The notes: generated from the sequence alone by a model not told the origin. A DNA stretch of 64,000 nucleotides from an uncultured SAR86 cluster bacterium (GCA_902591665.1 CACJBO010000004.1:1-64000); one strand, 5' to 3'. Shown: positions 43,516 through 52,856, numbered from the stretch's first letter. Translations and numbers: made by a program.

Positions 43516-44469
43516 ATGACTATAAAAGTTGGATTGATTGGATTAGGGAAAATTGGAGCAACCTATGATTTGCATAACGGAAATTTAGTATCTCATTTAA
43601 AAACAATTCTTTCTGATGAAAGATTTAAACTTGAGTTTGGATATGATCCATCTCTGACCCAATGCAATGAAGTAAAAAAGAAATATGGACTAGTAAATAT
43701 TTATAATGAAGTAAGCGATATTAAAAAAGCTTGCAAAGATATTGACATTCTTGTTGTAGCTTCACCAACTGATAGTCATTTAAATTCTATAGAAACCTTT
43801 ACTAATTTTTTAAATCCAAAGATTTTAGTTTGTGAAAAACCAATTGCAGGAAATCTTAAAGATTCCCAAAAAATTAAATCTTTGTGTGATGAAAAAGATA
43901 TTCTATTATTTTGTAATTTCATGAGGAGATCTTTACCTGAATTCATAAACTTAAAAAAAAATATTAACGATAGTTCAGATATTTTTTATGATGTAATCAT
44001 CAAATATTCAGGTTGCTTCAAGAATAATGGCGCTCATTTCATCGACTTTTTGAATTTTGTTTTTGGTAAGCCAATTCGCATAATATCCAAATATTCTGAG
44101 GTCTGCAAAAGGAACTTAACTAGAGCAAGAGCATCAATAGAATACAAAAATGCAGTATGCACCTTGGTTCCTCTTAAATCTGATAAAGTGACTGATCACG
44201 AAATACAAATATTATCTGATAACTCAAAAATTATAATAGCTAGAGCTGGAAGGAGCATGCAAACTTTTTTAATATCTAACGACTATGATTTTTTAGATTC
44301 TAAAGAATATGTAAAAACTAAAGACATAGATACTAATTATTTAATGTTTCAGAAGCACGTATATAATGATCTATATAATGCATATACATCAAATACAATT
44401 CCTTATAATTTATGTGATGGTGATGAAGCTATTTTTAATGTCCAATTTATGGAGAAAATCACAAAATGA
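43516..44469 (+). CDS. Gfo/Idh/MocA-family oxidoreductase (second of the locus)
   Basis: A 317-residue enzyme with VGLIGLGKIGATYD near 5-18, VVASPTDSHLNSI, the catalytic-site motif VCEKPIAGN near 111-119, and a conserved His in NNGAHFIDFLNF near 174-185. It is coupled by ATGA to a DegT aminotransferase. A dehydrogenase followed by a transaminase is the usual way to install a new amino group, as in WbpB-WbpE, but sequence similarity to WbpB itself is not obvious. The 55-base gap upstream holds no clear signal. Confidence 0.85.
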   Translation: MTIKVGLIGLGKIGATYDLHNGNLVSHLKTILSDERFKLEFGYDPSLTQCNEVKKKYGLVNIYNEVSDIKKACKDIDILVVASPTDSHLNSIETFTNFLNPKILVCEKPIAGNLKDSQKIKSLCDEKDILLFCNFMRRSLPEFINLKKNINDSSDIFYDVIIKYSGCFKNNGAHFIDFLNFVFGKPIRIISKYSEVCKRNLTRARASIEYKNAVCTLVPLKSDKVTDHEIQILSDNSKIIIARAGRSMQTFLISNDYDFLDSKEYVKTKDIDTNYLMFQKHVYNDLYNAYTSNTIPYNLCDGDEAIFNVQFMEKITK

Positions 44470-45737
44470 AAAAACTTGCAATTAATGGGGGTGAGAAGTC
44501 TGTATCTCATAATTTTTCTATTTACAATTCCATTGGAGTTGAGGAGCAAGAAGCTGCAAGCAAGGTTGTCAAAAGTGGAATATTAAGTGACTTTTTAGGA
44601 GCTCCTGGCTCAAATTTTCTTGGTGGAAAATATGTAAAAAAGTTTGAAAGAAATTTTGAAGAACAATTTGAGGTTAAGCATTCAATTTCAGTGAACTCTT
44701 GGACATCTGGACTTATTGCTGCAGTTGGTGCTATAGGGATTGAACCTGGTGATGAAGTTTTGGTAACTCCTTGGACTATGTGTGCATCAGCAATATCCAT
44801 ACTTCACTGGAATGCAATACCTGTATTTGTTGATATTGAAGAAGACACATTCTGCATGGATCCAGAAAAAATTACTGAAAAAATTACTGAAAGAACTAAA
44901 GCAATATTAGTTGTTGATATATTTGGACATTCGGCTGATATGGATCCTATTCTTGCAATCGCAAAAGAACATAATCTTAAAGTTATAAGTGACTGTGCTC
45001 AATCTCCTGGAGCAAGATATAAAGGTAAACTTGCAGGAACTCTTGGTGATATTGGAGGATATAGCTTTAATTATCATAAACATATTCATACTGGTGAGGG
45101 CGGCATGATAGTTACAAGCAATGATGAATATGCAGAAAAGTGTCAATTAATAAGGAATCATGCAGAGGCAGCAATCGTTGCTCACAAAGATCCAGACTTA
45201 ACAAACATGATTGGATATAACTTTAGACTTGGAGAAATAGAATCTGCTATGGGTATAGAACAGCTTAAAAAATTGGATCAAGCTATTTCTTCTAGACAAA
45301 AGGCAGCAGAACTATTGTCAGAAAATTTAAAAAATATTGAAGCACTTTCAATTCCTATAGTTCGTAATGATTGTAGTCATGTATATTATTTTTACGCAAT
45401 GAAACATGATGAAAATATTGCTGGTGTGTCTAGAGACAAAGTTTATGATGCACTTATTGCAGAGGGAGTTCCATTTATTTCAAAAAATTATCAAAATCTA
45501 CACATGCTTCCAATGTTCACTGAGCAACAATGTTATGGTACAAAAAATTTCCCATGGTCGCTGAACGATGGCGTGAGATATAAGTATGGATCTGGAATAT
45601 GTGAAGTTGCTGAGCGTTTAAACGAAAAAGAATATTTAGGAATTTTTATGGTTGGAAGTAACTTTACAGATACAGAAATAAACATTCTCGGTGATGCAAT
45701 TAGAAAAGTCTATTCAAATCTCGATGAATTAAAATAA
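44466..45737 (+). CDS. DegT/DnrJ/EryC1-family aminotransferase
   Basis: A 423-residue PLP enzyme. It has LAINGGEKSV at the N-terminus, SVNSWTSGLIAAVGAIGI, EPGDEVLVTPWTM, SDCAQSPGARYKGK, and the PLP lysine in YSFNYHKHIHTGEGGM near 200-215. GYNFRLGEIESAMG is typical for the subfamily. It is longer than PseC or WbpE and resembles the inosose and AHBA-type members with an LAINGG start. It would aminate the keto product of the oxidoreductase upstream. Exact sugar unknown. Confidence 0.88.
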   Translation: MKKLAINGGEKSVSHNFSIYNSIGVEEQEAASKVVKSGILSDFLGAPGSNFLGGKYVKKFERNFEEQFEVKHSISVNSWTSGLIAAVGAIGIEPGDEVLVTPWTMCASAISILHWNAIPVFVDIEEDTFCMDPEKITEKITERTKAILVVDIFGHSADMDPILAIAKEHNLKVISDCAQSPGARYKGKLAGTLGDIGGYSFNYHKHIHTGEGGMIVTSNDEYAEKCQLIRNHAEAAIVAHKDPDLTNMIGYNFRLGEIESAMGIEQLKKLDQAISSRQKAAELLSENLKNIEALSIPIVRNDCSHVYYFYAMKHDENIAGVSRDKVYDALIAEGVPFISKNYQNLHMLPMFTEQQCYGTKNFPWSLNDGVRYKYGSGICEVAERLNEKEYLGIFMVGSNFTDTEINILGDAIRKVYSNLDELK

Positions 45738-45753
45738 AAGCATCTATTTAGAA

Positions 45754-46620
45754 ATGAATATTTCTATTGAAAACTTAATAAATCAGTCCCAATCCGTTGG
45801 AGTTGCTTGTTGTGATGCCGGTGGGGCGAATATAATAAATTCGTTAATTAAAAATTTTCAAAAAATAAAATTTAAATCTTATGTTGACGGCCCTGCAAAA
45901 AATATCCTAGATTCAGAAAATATTATTTTTGTTGAAAATAAAGATCTTTTGTTCAAAAAAATAGACCTGCTTATTCTTGGAACAGGGTCTTCATCTTTTG
46001 AAAAAGAGATTTTAAAAATAGCAAAAAAATACAACATTGTTACTATTTCTATCTTAGATCACTTTGTTAATTTTAGAGAAAGATTTTTGCATGGAATGAC
46101 CCCCATCTATCCTGATTACTGTTTTGTATGCGACAGACACGCTTTAAAAATTGCTACAAAAGAACTTTTCCCATTTAATCAAATATATACTTGTAAAAAT
46201 TACTATGTTGATACATTTAAAAAATATTTCACAAATAACATTCCAAATAACAGCAGTCATGTTTTATATATTTTGGAGAATATCAAAGAAAAATGGGGAC
46301 AAAAACCACCCTGGGAAATCGCTTTCTTTAATTTTTACAACAACTATTATAAAAAAAATAAAAAATTGAAAGAAATAATTGTAAGACCTCACCCTAAAGA
46401 TGACCCTGAAACTTATAAGAAATTAAATGAAATTAATGATGTCACTTTTGATTTAAATATTTCACCAATCACTTCTTTACTAAAGTCATCAATAGTAGTT
46501 GGAGCTGAAAGTTATTTTCTATACCTAGCAAAAGAATCAGGTTTTGATGTTTTTACTAGCATCCCATCTTCAATAAGGAAACCAAGACTGCCAGAGGATA
46601 TGTATAAGGTTATTAGTTAA
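45754..46620 (+). CDS. Uncharacterised protein, possible GT-B glycosyltransferase-like
   Basis: I do not recognise the family with certainty. The 288-residue protein has an N-terminal GVACCDAGGANIINSL segment, LLILGTGSSSFEKEIL, ILDHFVNFRERF near 107-118, a FVCDRHALKIA segment, and IVRPHPKDDP near 208-217. The HP pair in such a RPHPK motif is seen in capsule and polysialyl-type transferases of GT-B fold. No signal peptide or membrane helix is present. It lies between an aminotransferase and the Wzx flippase, so transfer of an unusual sugar is plausible. Confidence 0.55.
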   Translation: MNISIENLINQSQSVGVACCDAGGANIINSLIKNFQKIKFKSYVDGPAKNILDSENIIFVENKDLLFKKIDLLILGTGSSSFEKEILKIAKKYNIVTISILDHFVNFRERFLHGMTPIYPDYCFVCDRHALKIATKELFPFNQIYTCKNYYVDTFKKYFTNNIPNNSSHVLYILENIKEKWGQKPPWEIAFFNFYNNYYKKNKKLKEIIVRPHPKDDPETYKKLNEINDVTFDLNISPITSLLKSSIVVGAESYFLYLAKESGFDVFTSIPSSIRKPRLPEDMYKVIS

Positions 46621-46621
46621 C

Positions 46622-47812
46622 ATGCTAAAGAAGATCATTTTATTATTATCAAGAGACGTATCAGTAACAACAATTAATTTTATAATTATAGTTGTACTTG
46701 CTAGGTATTTAACCTTAACTGAGCTTGCTGTATGGTTTGCACTTCAAACTGTATTTCTAATCTTGGACGCAATGTTTAGATTTAAGTCTGAAATTCCTTT
46801 TGTAGTAAGCTACTCTTCAAGCGATTCATCTATATTAAAATCATCTCAAATTATTTTAATAGCCATATCTTCATTATTAGTGCTGCTTATCTATGTTTTC
46901 TTTAGAGATCTAATCTTAGAAAATCTTTCTTTGTTAATTGAGTACAAAATTAGATATGAGCTAGATTTTATAATCACATCTTTTATATTATCAATTTCTG
47001 GTACTAGTTATCTATATTATTTAACAGCACTTAAGCAATACAACTTATACAATATTCTCTTATTGGTTCAAAGTTTTACAAATTTAATAACCATACTAGT
47101 TGCAATTCAATTATTAGAAAACCCTATATATGCGCCAATTTTAGGTCAATTATTTTCATGGTTATTAATTTTTTTAGTCATTTTATATAGTTTCAAGTTT
47201 CCAAAAATTATTTACAAAAAGAATGAATTTTTTAAATTATTAAAATCTGGAATAAGATTTTATGCAAACTCGTTTTTAACAACCATTCAACAACAAATAG
47301 GTAGGTTTTATTGTATCTTCTTTCTTCCACCTACTGATTTAGCATTTTTTGGTCAAATCCAAGCACTAGTATCTTTGCTCGTAAAAGTCCCAGCTGCAAT
47401 GAATACTATAATTCTTCCTGAATTTTCAAACGGGAATCAAAGCAATAAAATTAAATCAATCATAATATATTTTGCTCTTGCTCAAATATTTATCACTCTG
47501 ATTCTTGTGCTAATTAGTCAAGATTTAATATATTTTTTATTTGGAGAAAAATTTCTTCCAATTATTGAATATTTTATTTTGTTACTTCCTTTTGTAGGAT
47601 TGTATTGTGTTGCAGCGGTTCTTATTGGTTTCCAAAATTCTCAGAATGATTTTTATTCAATGAATAAAATACTAGCATCATCGTTTATAATACAGTTTAT
47701 ATATTTAGCATTTAGTAATTTAACTTTTTATAACCTTATATTATCTATTGCTTTATTTAATGTAGCTTATTTTATATTGACATCAATATATTCTAGAGAA
47801 TTTTTAAGATGA
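46622..47812 (+). CDS. wzx: Wzx-type polysaccharide flippase
   Basis: A 396-residue integral membrane protein with about twelve hydrophobic helices and the polysaccharide-transporter N-terminal pattern (VVLARYLTLTELAVWFALQTVF near 23-44). It would flip undecaprenyl-linked repeat units across the inner membrane. A FANSFLTTIQQQIGRF-like loop after the sixth helix is typical for the family. With wzz and wzy it makes a Wzx/Wzy-dependent system. It overlaps the next gene by 4 bases (ATGA). Confidence 0.85.
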   Translation: MLKKIILLLSRDVSVTTINFIIIVVLARYLTLTELAVWFALQTVFLILDAMFRFKSEIPFVVSYSSSDSSILKSSQIILIAISSLLVLLIYVFFRDLILENLSLLIEYKIRYELDFIITSFILSISGTSYLYYLTALKQYNLYNILLLVQSFTNLITILVAIQLLENPIYAPILGQLFSWLLIFLVILYSFKFPKIIYKKNEFFKLLKSGIRFYANSFLTTIQQQIGRFYCIFFLPPTDLAFFGQIQALVSLLVKVPAAMNTIILPEFSNGNQSNKIKSIIIYFALAQIFITLILVLISQDLIYFLFGEKFLPIIEYFILLLPFVGLYCVAAVLIGFQNSQNDFYSMNKILASSFIIQFIYLAFSNLTFYNLILSIALFNVAYFILTSIYSREFLR

Positions 47813-48951
47813 TTTATTGTAAAGAATGCCTAGAACCAAATACAAGACCAGGTAACAGTTGGGAATCATCTGATATTTGTACTGCATGCGAATATTACAA
47901 ATCAACAAAAGAAATCTACTGGCCTGATAGGTATGAAATTTTGCAGGATCTGGTTGAGAAAGCAAAAAAAAATAATAAGGATTCCCAATATGATTGTATT
48001 GTAGGTGTAAGTGGTGGAAAAGATAGCACAAGACAAGCTTTATACATAAGAGACAATCTAGGATTAAATCCATTATTGGTATGTATGTCATATCCACCAA
48101 GTCAAGTTACTGATTTGGGAGCAAGCAATTTATCTAACTTAATTAGATTGGGCTTTGATTTGGAAATAATAGGCCCCTCACCAATTTTATGGAAAAAGTT
48201 AATAAAAGAATCCTTCTTTAGATTTTCCAACTGGGCTAAAGCAACCGAAATGGCTCTGTTTTCTGCTGTTCCAATAATTGCTATAAATTATGATATCTCT
48301 TTGGTTATCTGGGGAGAGAATCCAGGTTTGCAAATTGGTGACAAGGGTATGATTGGAAAAAATGGGTGGGATGGAAACAATATGAAATCTGGGAACACGC
48401 TAGCCGGTGGAGATATATCATGGATGGAAGAAATGGGTATATCTGAGAAAGATTTATACTTCTTTAGATACCCAATAGAAAAAGAATTTGAAGCAAGAGA
48501 TATTAATATTATTTATCTAGGCTGGTTTATTGGAGACTGGAACTTTATTACAAATGGAAGAACAAGTCTTTCATATGGCTTATCTCCAAGACTGGGTAAA
48601 GCAACTGAAACTGGTGATGCTTCTGGTGTTTCTTCGCTAGATGAAGATTGGGTAATATTTAATCAAATGATCAAATACTATAAATTTGGTTTTGGAAAAA
48701 CTACGGAATATGTGAACGAGCAAATTAGAAATGGGTCAATGACAAGAGATGAAGCAATAAAGCTTGTAGAAAAATACGATGGTAAATGTGCTGATAAATA
48801 TATTGATTCCTTTTGCAAATATATAAATATCACAAGAGAAGAGTTTTGGAACGTTGTTGATCAAAATGTTAATAAGCAGCTATTTACTCCAACAGGCAAA
48901 AAAGGAGAATACACTCCAAATTTTAAGGTAGGGCATGGTTTGTATGGTTAG
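47809..48951 (+). CDS. N-acetyl sugar amidotransferase, PseA/WbpG family
   Basis: A 380-residue ATP-dependent amidotransferase. Zinc-type cysteines lie at CKECL (4-8) and CTAC (24-27), and an intact ATP pyrophosphatase PP-loop VSGGKDST spans residues 67-74. PseA and WbpG use ammonia supplied by HisH/HisF partners to turn an N-acetyl group into an acetamidino group on pseudaminic acid or ManNAc3NAcA. hisH-like and hisF-like genes follow immediately, the same set as Cj1314-Cj1316 in Campylobacter. Target could be the pse-type sugar made by pseB/pseC. Confidence 0.9.
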   Translation: MIYCKECLEPNTRPGNSWESSDICTACEYYKSTKEIYWPDRYEILQDLVEKAKKNNKDSQYDCIVGVSGGKDSTRQALYIRDNLGLNPLLVCMSYPPSQVTDLGASNLSNLIRLGFDLEIIGPSPILWKKLIKESFFRFSNWAKATEMALFSAVPIIAINYDISLVIWGENPGLQIGDKGMIGKNGWDGNNMKSGNTLAGGDISWMEEMGISEKDLYFFRYPIEKEFEARDINIIYLGWFIGDWNFITNGRTSLSYGLSPRLGKATETGDASGVSSLDEDWVIFNQMIKYYKFGFGKTTEYVNEQIRNGSMTRDEAIKLVEKYDGKCADKYIDSFCKYINITREEFWNVVDQNVNKQLFTPTGKKGEYTPNFKVGHGLYG

Positions 48952-49555
48952 AACAAAAAAAACTGTTGGTATTATTAATATAGCTGGCGGGAATATAAAA
49001 TCACTTTATAATGCCATTGATAAAAAATATTGTTCTGTTTTTGAGATTTCCGATATCTCTAAAAATATAAAATTTGATGCCATTATATTCCCAGGAGTTG
49101 GCAATATTGCGTCATTATCAAAAAGATTATTTAGTAATAAAAATTCTTTTATATATGAGCATATTCAGCTAGAGAGGAAAATAATAGGAATATGTATGGG
49201 TTTTCAAATTTTATCTGAGTATTCAATGGAGACCAAGCCAGACTCTAAGGGTTTGAATCTTCTTGAGGGTTATACTGATAAGCTTAAATCTGTTGAATCG
49301 CATATAGGTTGGAACTCTGTAAATTTTAGTCAAAATAGTATTTTTGCAAAATTTGATAAAAATGATTTTTACTTTAATCATAAATATAAACTCCACGATT
49401 TTAATCCTAACTTTATTACTGGTTCATCACATATAAATGAGTTTGAAACAATACCAGCAGTTTTTGAGAAAAATAATCTTATCGGTTTTCAATTCCATCC
49501 TGAAAAAAGTCAATTAGTTGGAAACGAATTGCTTAATCATGCCTTGGCATCATAA
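48935..49555 (+). CDS. hisH: HisH-like glutamine amidotransferase of the amidino module
   Basis: A 206-residue class I glutaminase with the triad intact: Cys87 in GICMGFQ, and His188 and Glu190 in FQFHPEK. PGVGNIASLSKRL near 53-65 is the oxyanion region. It would release ammonia for the PseA/WbpG-like enzyme via the HisF-like barrel. ATG 48935 has AAGG six bases upstream; ATG 48944 is an alternative. Histidine biosynthesis proper is unlikely because no other his genes of that pathway adjoin and its partner HisF lacks the catalytic residues. Confidence 0.9.
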   Translation: MVCMVRTKKTVGIINIAGGNIKSLYNAIDKKYCSVFEISDISKNIKFDAIIFPGVGNIASLSKRLFSNKNSFIYEHIQLERKIIGICMGFQILSEYSMETKPDSKGLNLLEGYTDKLKSVESHIGWNSVNFSQNSIFAKFDKNDFYFNHKYKLHDFNPNFITGSSHINEFETIPAVFEKNNLIGFQFHPEKSQLVGNELLNHALAS

Positions 49556-49557
49556 TC

Positions 49558-50313
49558 ATGATTAAAAAAAGAGTTATAGCATCTATTCTTGTTAACAACG
49601 GTTATGCAGTACAATCATTTGGATATGAAAAGTACTTGCCATTGGGCGATCCAAAAATATTAGTTGAAAATTTAGCTAGATGGAAAGTCGATGAGATAGT
49701 AATTACAGATATCAGCAGTTCAAGAAATCAATCGAGTATAGATTTTGATCTTATCTCAAATGTTTCAAATATTTCAAAGGGCACACCAATTATATATGGA
49801 GGAGGTATAGCTTCTTCTAAGGATGCATCTTTGGTAATTCAGAGCGGAGCGGATCGAATAGTCATTGAAAACGCTTTTGTAAAAAATAAACTTACACCTA
49901 AAGAAGTTGCAGATGAGATTGGTTCACAGGCAATAATAATGTCTCTTCCAGTAATAACTAAAGATAATGATTTTTTTTATTATGACTACATTGATAAAAA
50001 ACAAATTGAATTTTCTGTTCTAGAAGATTTAATAAATGACCCCTTTATTTCTGAATTTCTTATAACAGATGTAAAAAATGAAGGCTCAATTAATGAAGTT
50101 TTTAACAAGGAACTGATTGAAAAAAGTTTTTTCGATAATCTTGATATTATTTGTAATGGAGGTATACATAGTACCGACATCTGCAACACTCTTTTGAACA
50201 AGACTAATGTCAAGGCCATAATGATTGGAAATAAACTTAATCATACTGAATTAAGTTATTTAAATTTTAAAAATCAAGTGAGCACTAGAGCTCAAAACCA
50301 TTTGAGATTTTAG
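49558..50313 (+). CDS. hisF: HisF-like barrel without cyclase residues, ammonia-transfer partner
   Basis: A 251-residue TIM barrel of the HisF family. The two catalytic aspartates of imidazole glycerol phosphate synthase are replaced: the position of Asp11 is Leu11 (VIASILVNNG) and the position of Asp130 is Pro131 (GSQAIIMSLP). Phosphate-site glycines are partly retained (IIYGGGIAS, CNGGIHS). It therefore probably acts as a channel or scaffold between HisH and the amidotransferase, as HisF2 does with WbpG. It lies two bases after hisH and two before the second WbpG-like gene. Confidence 0.88.
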   Translation: MIKKRVIASILVNNGYAVQSFGYEKYLPLGDPKILVENLARWKVDEIVITDISSSRNQSSIDFDLISNVSNISKGTPIIYGGGIASSKDASLVIQSGADRIVIENAFVKNKLTPKEVADEIGSQAIIMSLPVITKDNDFFYYDYIDKKQIEFSVLEDLINDPFISEFLITDVKNEGSINEVFNKELIEKSFFDNLDIICNGGIHSTDICNTLLNKTNVKAIMIGNKLNHTELSYLNFKNQVSTRAQNHLRF

Positions 50314-50315
50314 CA

Positions 50316-51494
50316 ATGGAATGCAAGAGATGTTTATATAATGAAGATCACCCTTTAGGCATTACTTTTAATTCCGAAGGCATTTGTTCAGGGTGTCTCA
50401 TTCATGAAGAAAAAGATTCAATTGATTGGTCAAAAAAATATGAGATTCTCGAAGAATTAGTTAATAATTACAGGCAACCTGAATATTATGATTGTGTGGT
50501 TCCTGTTACCTCATCATCTGACTCTTTTTTTGTACTGCACCATGTAATTAATAATCTCAAGCTTAAACCACTGGTGGTTCATTACAATAAATATTTTAAT
50601 AATAAGTTGTCAATTAGAAACTTGGCTAGGCTTCGTGAGGTTTTTGGCGTAGATATAATTATTAAAAATTCTAACCTAAAAATTGTTCAGGATATTACTA
50701 GATATTCACTTGAAAGATATGGGAATCCTTATTGGCATATTCTTGCTGGAAATACTGTTTTTGCAGTTCAGTCAGCAGCTAAATTTAATATTCCATTGAT
50801 AATCTGGGGAGCTCATCAGGGCATAGAGCAAGTAGGAATGTTTTCCTATGATCAAGGTGTAGAAATGACAAGAAGATATAGGAAAGACCACGACTTATTT
50901 GGAAAGGAAGTGGTTAATGAAGATGACCCTTTCTCAATTTTAAACGAAAGTATTTTTGGAAATTATGAGTATCCAAACGATAATGAGCTTTATGAAAAAA
51001 AAATAAGAGGTATTTATCTTAACAATTTCATTAGATGGGATTATAGAAAGCAGGCAGAGTTTGTTGTAGAAAAATACGGCTTTGAAACGCTAAAAACAAG
51101 CTCAACATTTGATATATATGAAAATGTCGATTGTTATGTTTACTTGAATTTACATAATAAACTTAAATACATTAAACATGGTTACTCGAAAGTAACTGAT
51201 CAGTTATGTAGAGAAATAAGACACGGAAGATTGTCTAGAGAAGAAGCTTCTATTATTGAAAAAGCATACATTGGAAAATGGAACGAGTATGAAGATATTT
51301 TTTGTGAATGGCTTGGCATAAAAAAAGAATCTCTAGAATATATTTGTTCTTTGCATGCAAAACATGAAATAAAAGAGGAGTCTCTTAACAAAAATGAAAA
51401 GAAGATTATTGATAAGTTTGAATCAACCTATATTCAAAACCCAATAAAAGAAACTGGCAAAGAAGGATATATTTATTTTGGAAAAGGTATCTAG
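50316..51494 (+). CDS. Second PseA/WbpG-like protein with degenerate PP-loop
   Basis: A 392-residue paralogue of the gene at 47809. The cysteine pairs are kept (CKRC at 3-6, CSGC at 24-27), and the overall fold pattern is similar (YEILEELVNNY, LIIWGAHQG, REIRHGRLSREEAS). The PP-loop, SGGKDS in the first copy, reads TSSSDS at 65-70: the glycines and the lysine are gone while the final Asp-Ser remain. It may be a pseudo-enzyme that pairs with the active copy or shapes specificity, or it may bind ATP differently. Function unknown. Confidence 0.8.
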   Translation: MECKRCLYNEDHPLGITFNSEGICSGCLIHEEKDSIDWSKKYEILEELVNNYRQPEYYDCVVPVTSSSDSFFVLHHVINNLKLKPLVVHYNKYFNNKLSIRNLARLREVFGVDIIIKNSNLKIVQDITRYSLERYGNPYWHILAGNTVFAVQSAAKFNIPLIIWGAHQGIEQVGMFSYDQGVEMTRRYRKDHDLFGKEVVNEDDPFSILNESIFGNYEYPNDNELYEKKIRGIYLNNFIRWDYRKQAEFVVEKYGFETLKTSSTFDIYENVDCYVYLNLHNKLKYIKHGYSKVTDQLCREIRHGRLSREEASIIEKAYIGKWNEYEDIFCEWLGIKKESLEYICSLHAKHEIKEESLNKNEKKIIDKFESTYIQNPIKETGKEGYIYFGKGI

Positions 51495-52846
51495 TGCAAA
51501 AAAAAACTATTTTAATTTCAGTACCTTTTCCAAGAAATATTAGACATTCTTTATCAAGGCCTTTTATTAATGAGCTAAAAAAATATGGAAATATAGTAGT
51601 AGTTTCTCCATTTAAATTTAGTAATGAGGACATTGAATATCTAAACCTCAAGAATGAAAAAATCGTTTATATGGACATAAATGAAACCTCTTTTTCAAAA
51701 ATCCTGTTTAAAATTTCTGATTTTGCTAGAAGGGCTGGATATTTCGGTAAACATAAAAAATATGGATTACCATATTATTTTAATAATTTAATAAGTGATT
51801 TTAATATAAGTGGATATTTTGAAAAACTACCCAGTTTATATAAATATATCTTCATAATTCTATCTTTGGTTTTTAGAAAAAGATTTGTATGGCTATCTTT
51901 GGAGAGATTATTTTTTTATTTAATTAATTTTAAATCAGATGCCCTTAACGAGATAAAAGATCTTGAAGATGTAATATATTTCCAATCATCAAATTGGGGC
52001 ATGCAAGATAGATTGCTATCACATATTTCATCTAAGAAATCTTGGAAGTCAGTTATGATTCCATATACATCTGATCAAATTCATTGCACTGGATATCTTT
52101 TAATAGACCATGATTGTTATGCCGTTCAAAGTGAATTTGAAAAAAAACTTGCTATGGAGCTCCATAATATTGAAGAGAAAAAAATTGTTGTTATTGGAAG
52201 TATTTGGCATAGAAATATTGAACATTTTATAAAATTAAATAAAGATCGAATTAAATATAAGGATAAAAAAAATATCTTATATGCAGGAGTAACCTCGCTT
52301 TATTTTCCAAGAATAACTGAAATTAAATCTGTAAAAATTATTGCAGAGCATTTTCCTGAATATAATGTTAATTATTGTCCTTATGTAAATAATAATGAAT
52401 TTAAAAAAATACGTGAAAATCTATACTCATATAGAAATGTTAACTTAATACCTCATTCTCCTAGTATGACAGAGGTTAAAACAGAAGAAGCCATTAGTTT
52501 TTATGAAGATATGAAAGCTCATATAGAAAAGATTATGGATACAGATATATTTGTAATGTCTTATTTAACTTCTTTAGGCACTGAGGCAAATTTTTTATCT
52601 AAATGTCCTTTAATTGCAAATTTCATTGATGAATATGAAATTCTTAAAAATAGAAATACTGAAAATTTCCCTAAAGATATGCTTGGAGATCAATTAAAAA
52701 TAGCAACTTCATATAACGATTTAATTATTTGTATAGAAAATGCTATGGAAGATAATGAAAAAGATTTATCTCTTCAACCTTATATGTACTGGGATTCTGA
52801 AGTTAACTTAGATAATGAAATTTCAAAAATAATGTTAAGTATTTAG
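51494..52846 (+). CDS. Uncharacterised protein, possible glycosyltransferase
   Basis: I do not recognise this 450-residue protein. It starts with GTG in the stop codon of the previous gene. The first strand ILISVPFPRNIRHSLSRPF resembles the opening of GT-B enzymes. Residues 110-145 are hydrophobic and basic and could touch the membrane, and later parts read MSYLTSLGTEANFLSKCPLIANFIDEYE, like the sugar-nucleotide side of a GT-B fold. Between the amidino module and a GNAT gene, it probably handles the modified sugar. No catalytic motif is certain. Confidence 0.5.
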   Translation: MQKKTILISVPFPRNIRHSLSRPFINELKKYGNIVVVSPFKFSNEDIEYLNLKNEKIVYMDINETSFSKILFKISDFARRAGYFGKHKKYGLPYYFNNLISDFNISGYFEKLPSLYKYIFIILSLVFRKRFVWLSLERLFFYLINFKSDALNEIKDLEDVIYFQSSNWGMQDRLLSHISSKKSWKSVMIPYTSDQIHCTGYLLIDHDCYAVQSEFEKKLAMELHNIEEKKIVVIGSIWHRNIEHFIKLNKDRIKYKDKKNILYAGVTSLYFPRITEIKSVKIIAEHFPEYNVNYCPYVNNNEFKKIRENLYSYRNVNLIPHSPSMTEVKTEEAISFYEDMKAHIEKIMDTDIFVMSYLTSLGTEANFLSKCPLIANFIDEYEILKNRNTENFPKDMLGDQLKIATSYNDLIICIENAMEDNEKDLSLQPYMYWDSEVNLDNEISKIMLSI

Positions 52847-52856
52847 GGTGTATTAT

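Noticed and set aside
48935..50313. Part of a histidine biosynthesis operon (hisH-hisF)
   Set aside because: No other his genes adjoin, both catalytic aspartates of HisF are lost, and the flanking genes are sugar amidotransferases.
51406..51651. Minus-strand open frame across the junction 51406-51651
   Set aside because: Lies fully within two plus-strand genes joined by a stop-start overlap; its translation has no family resemblance.
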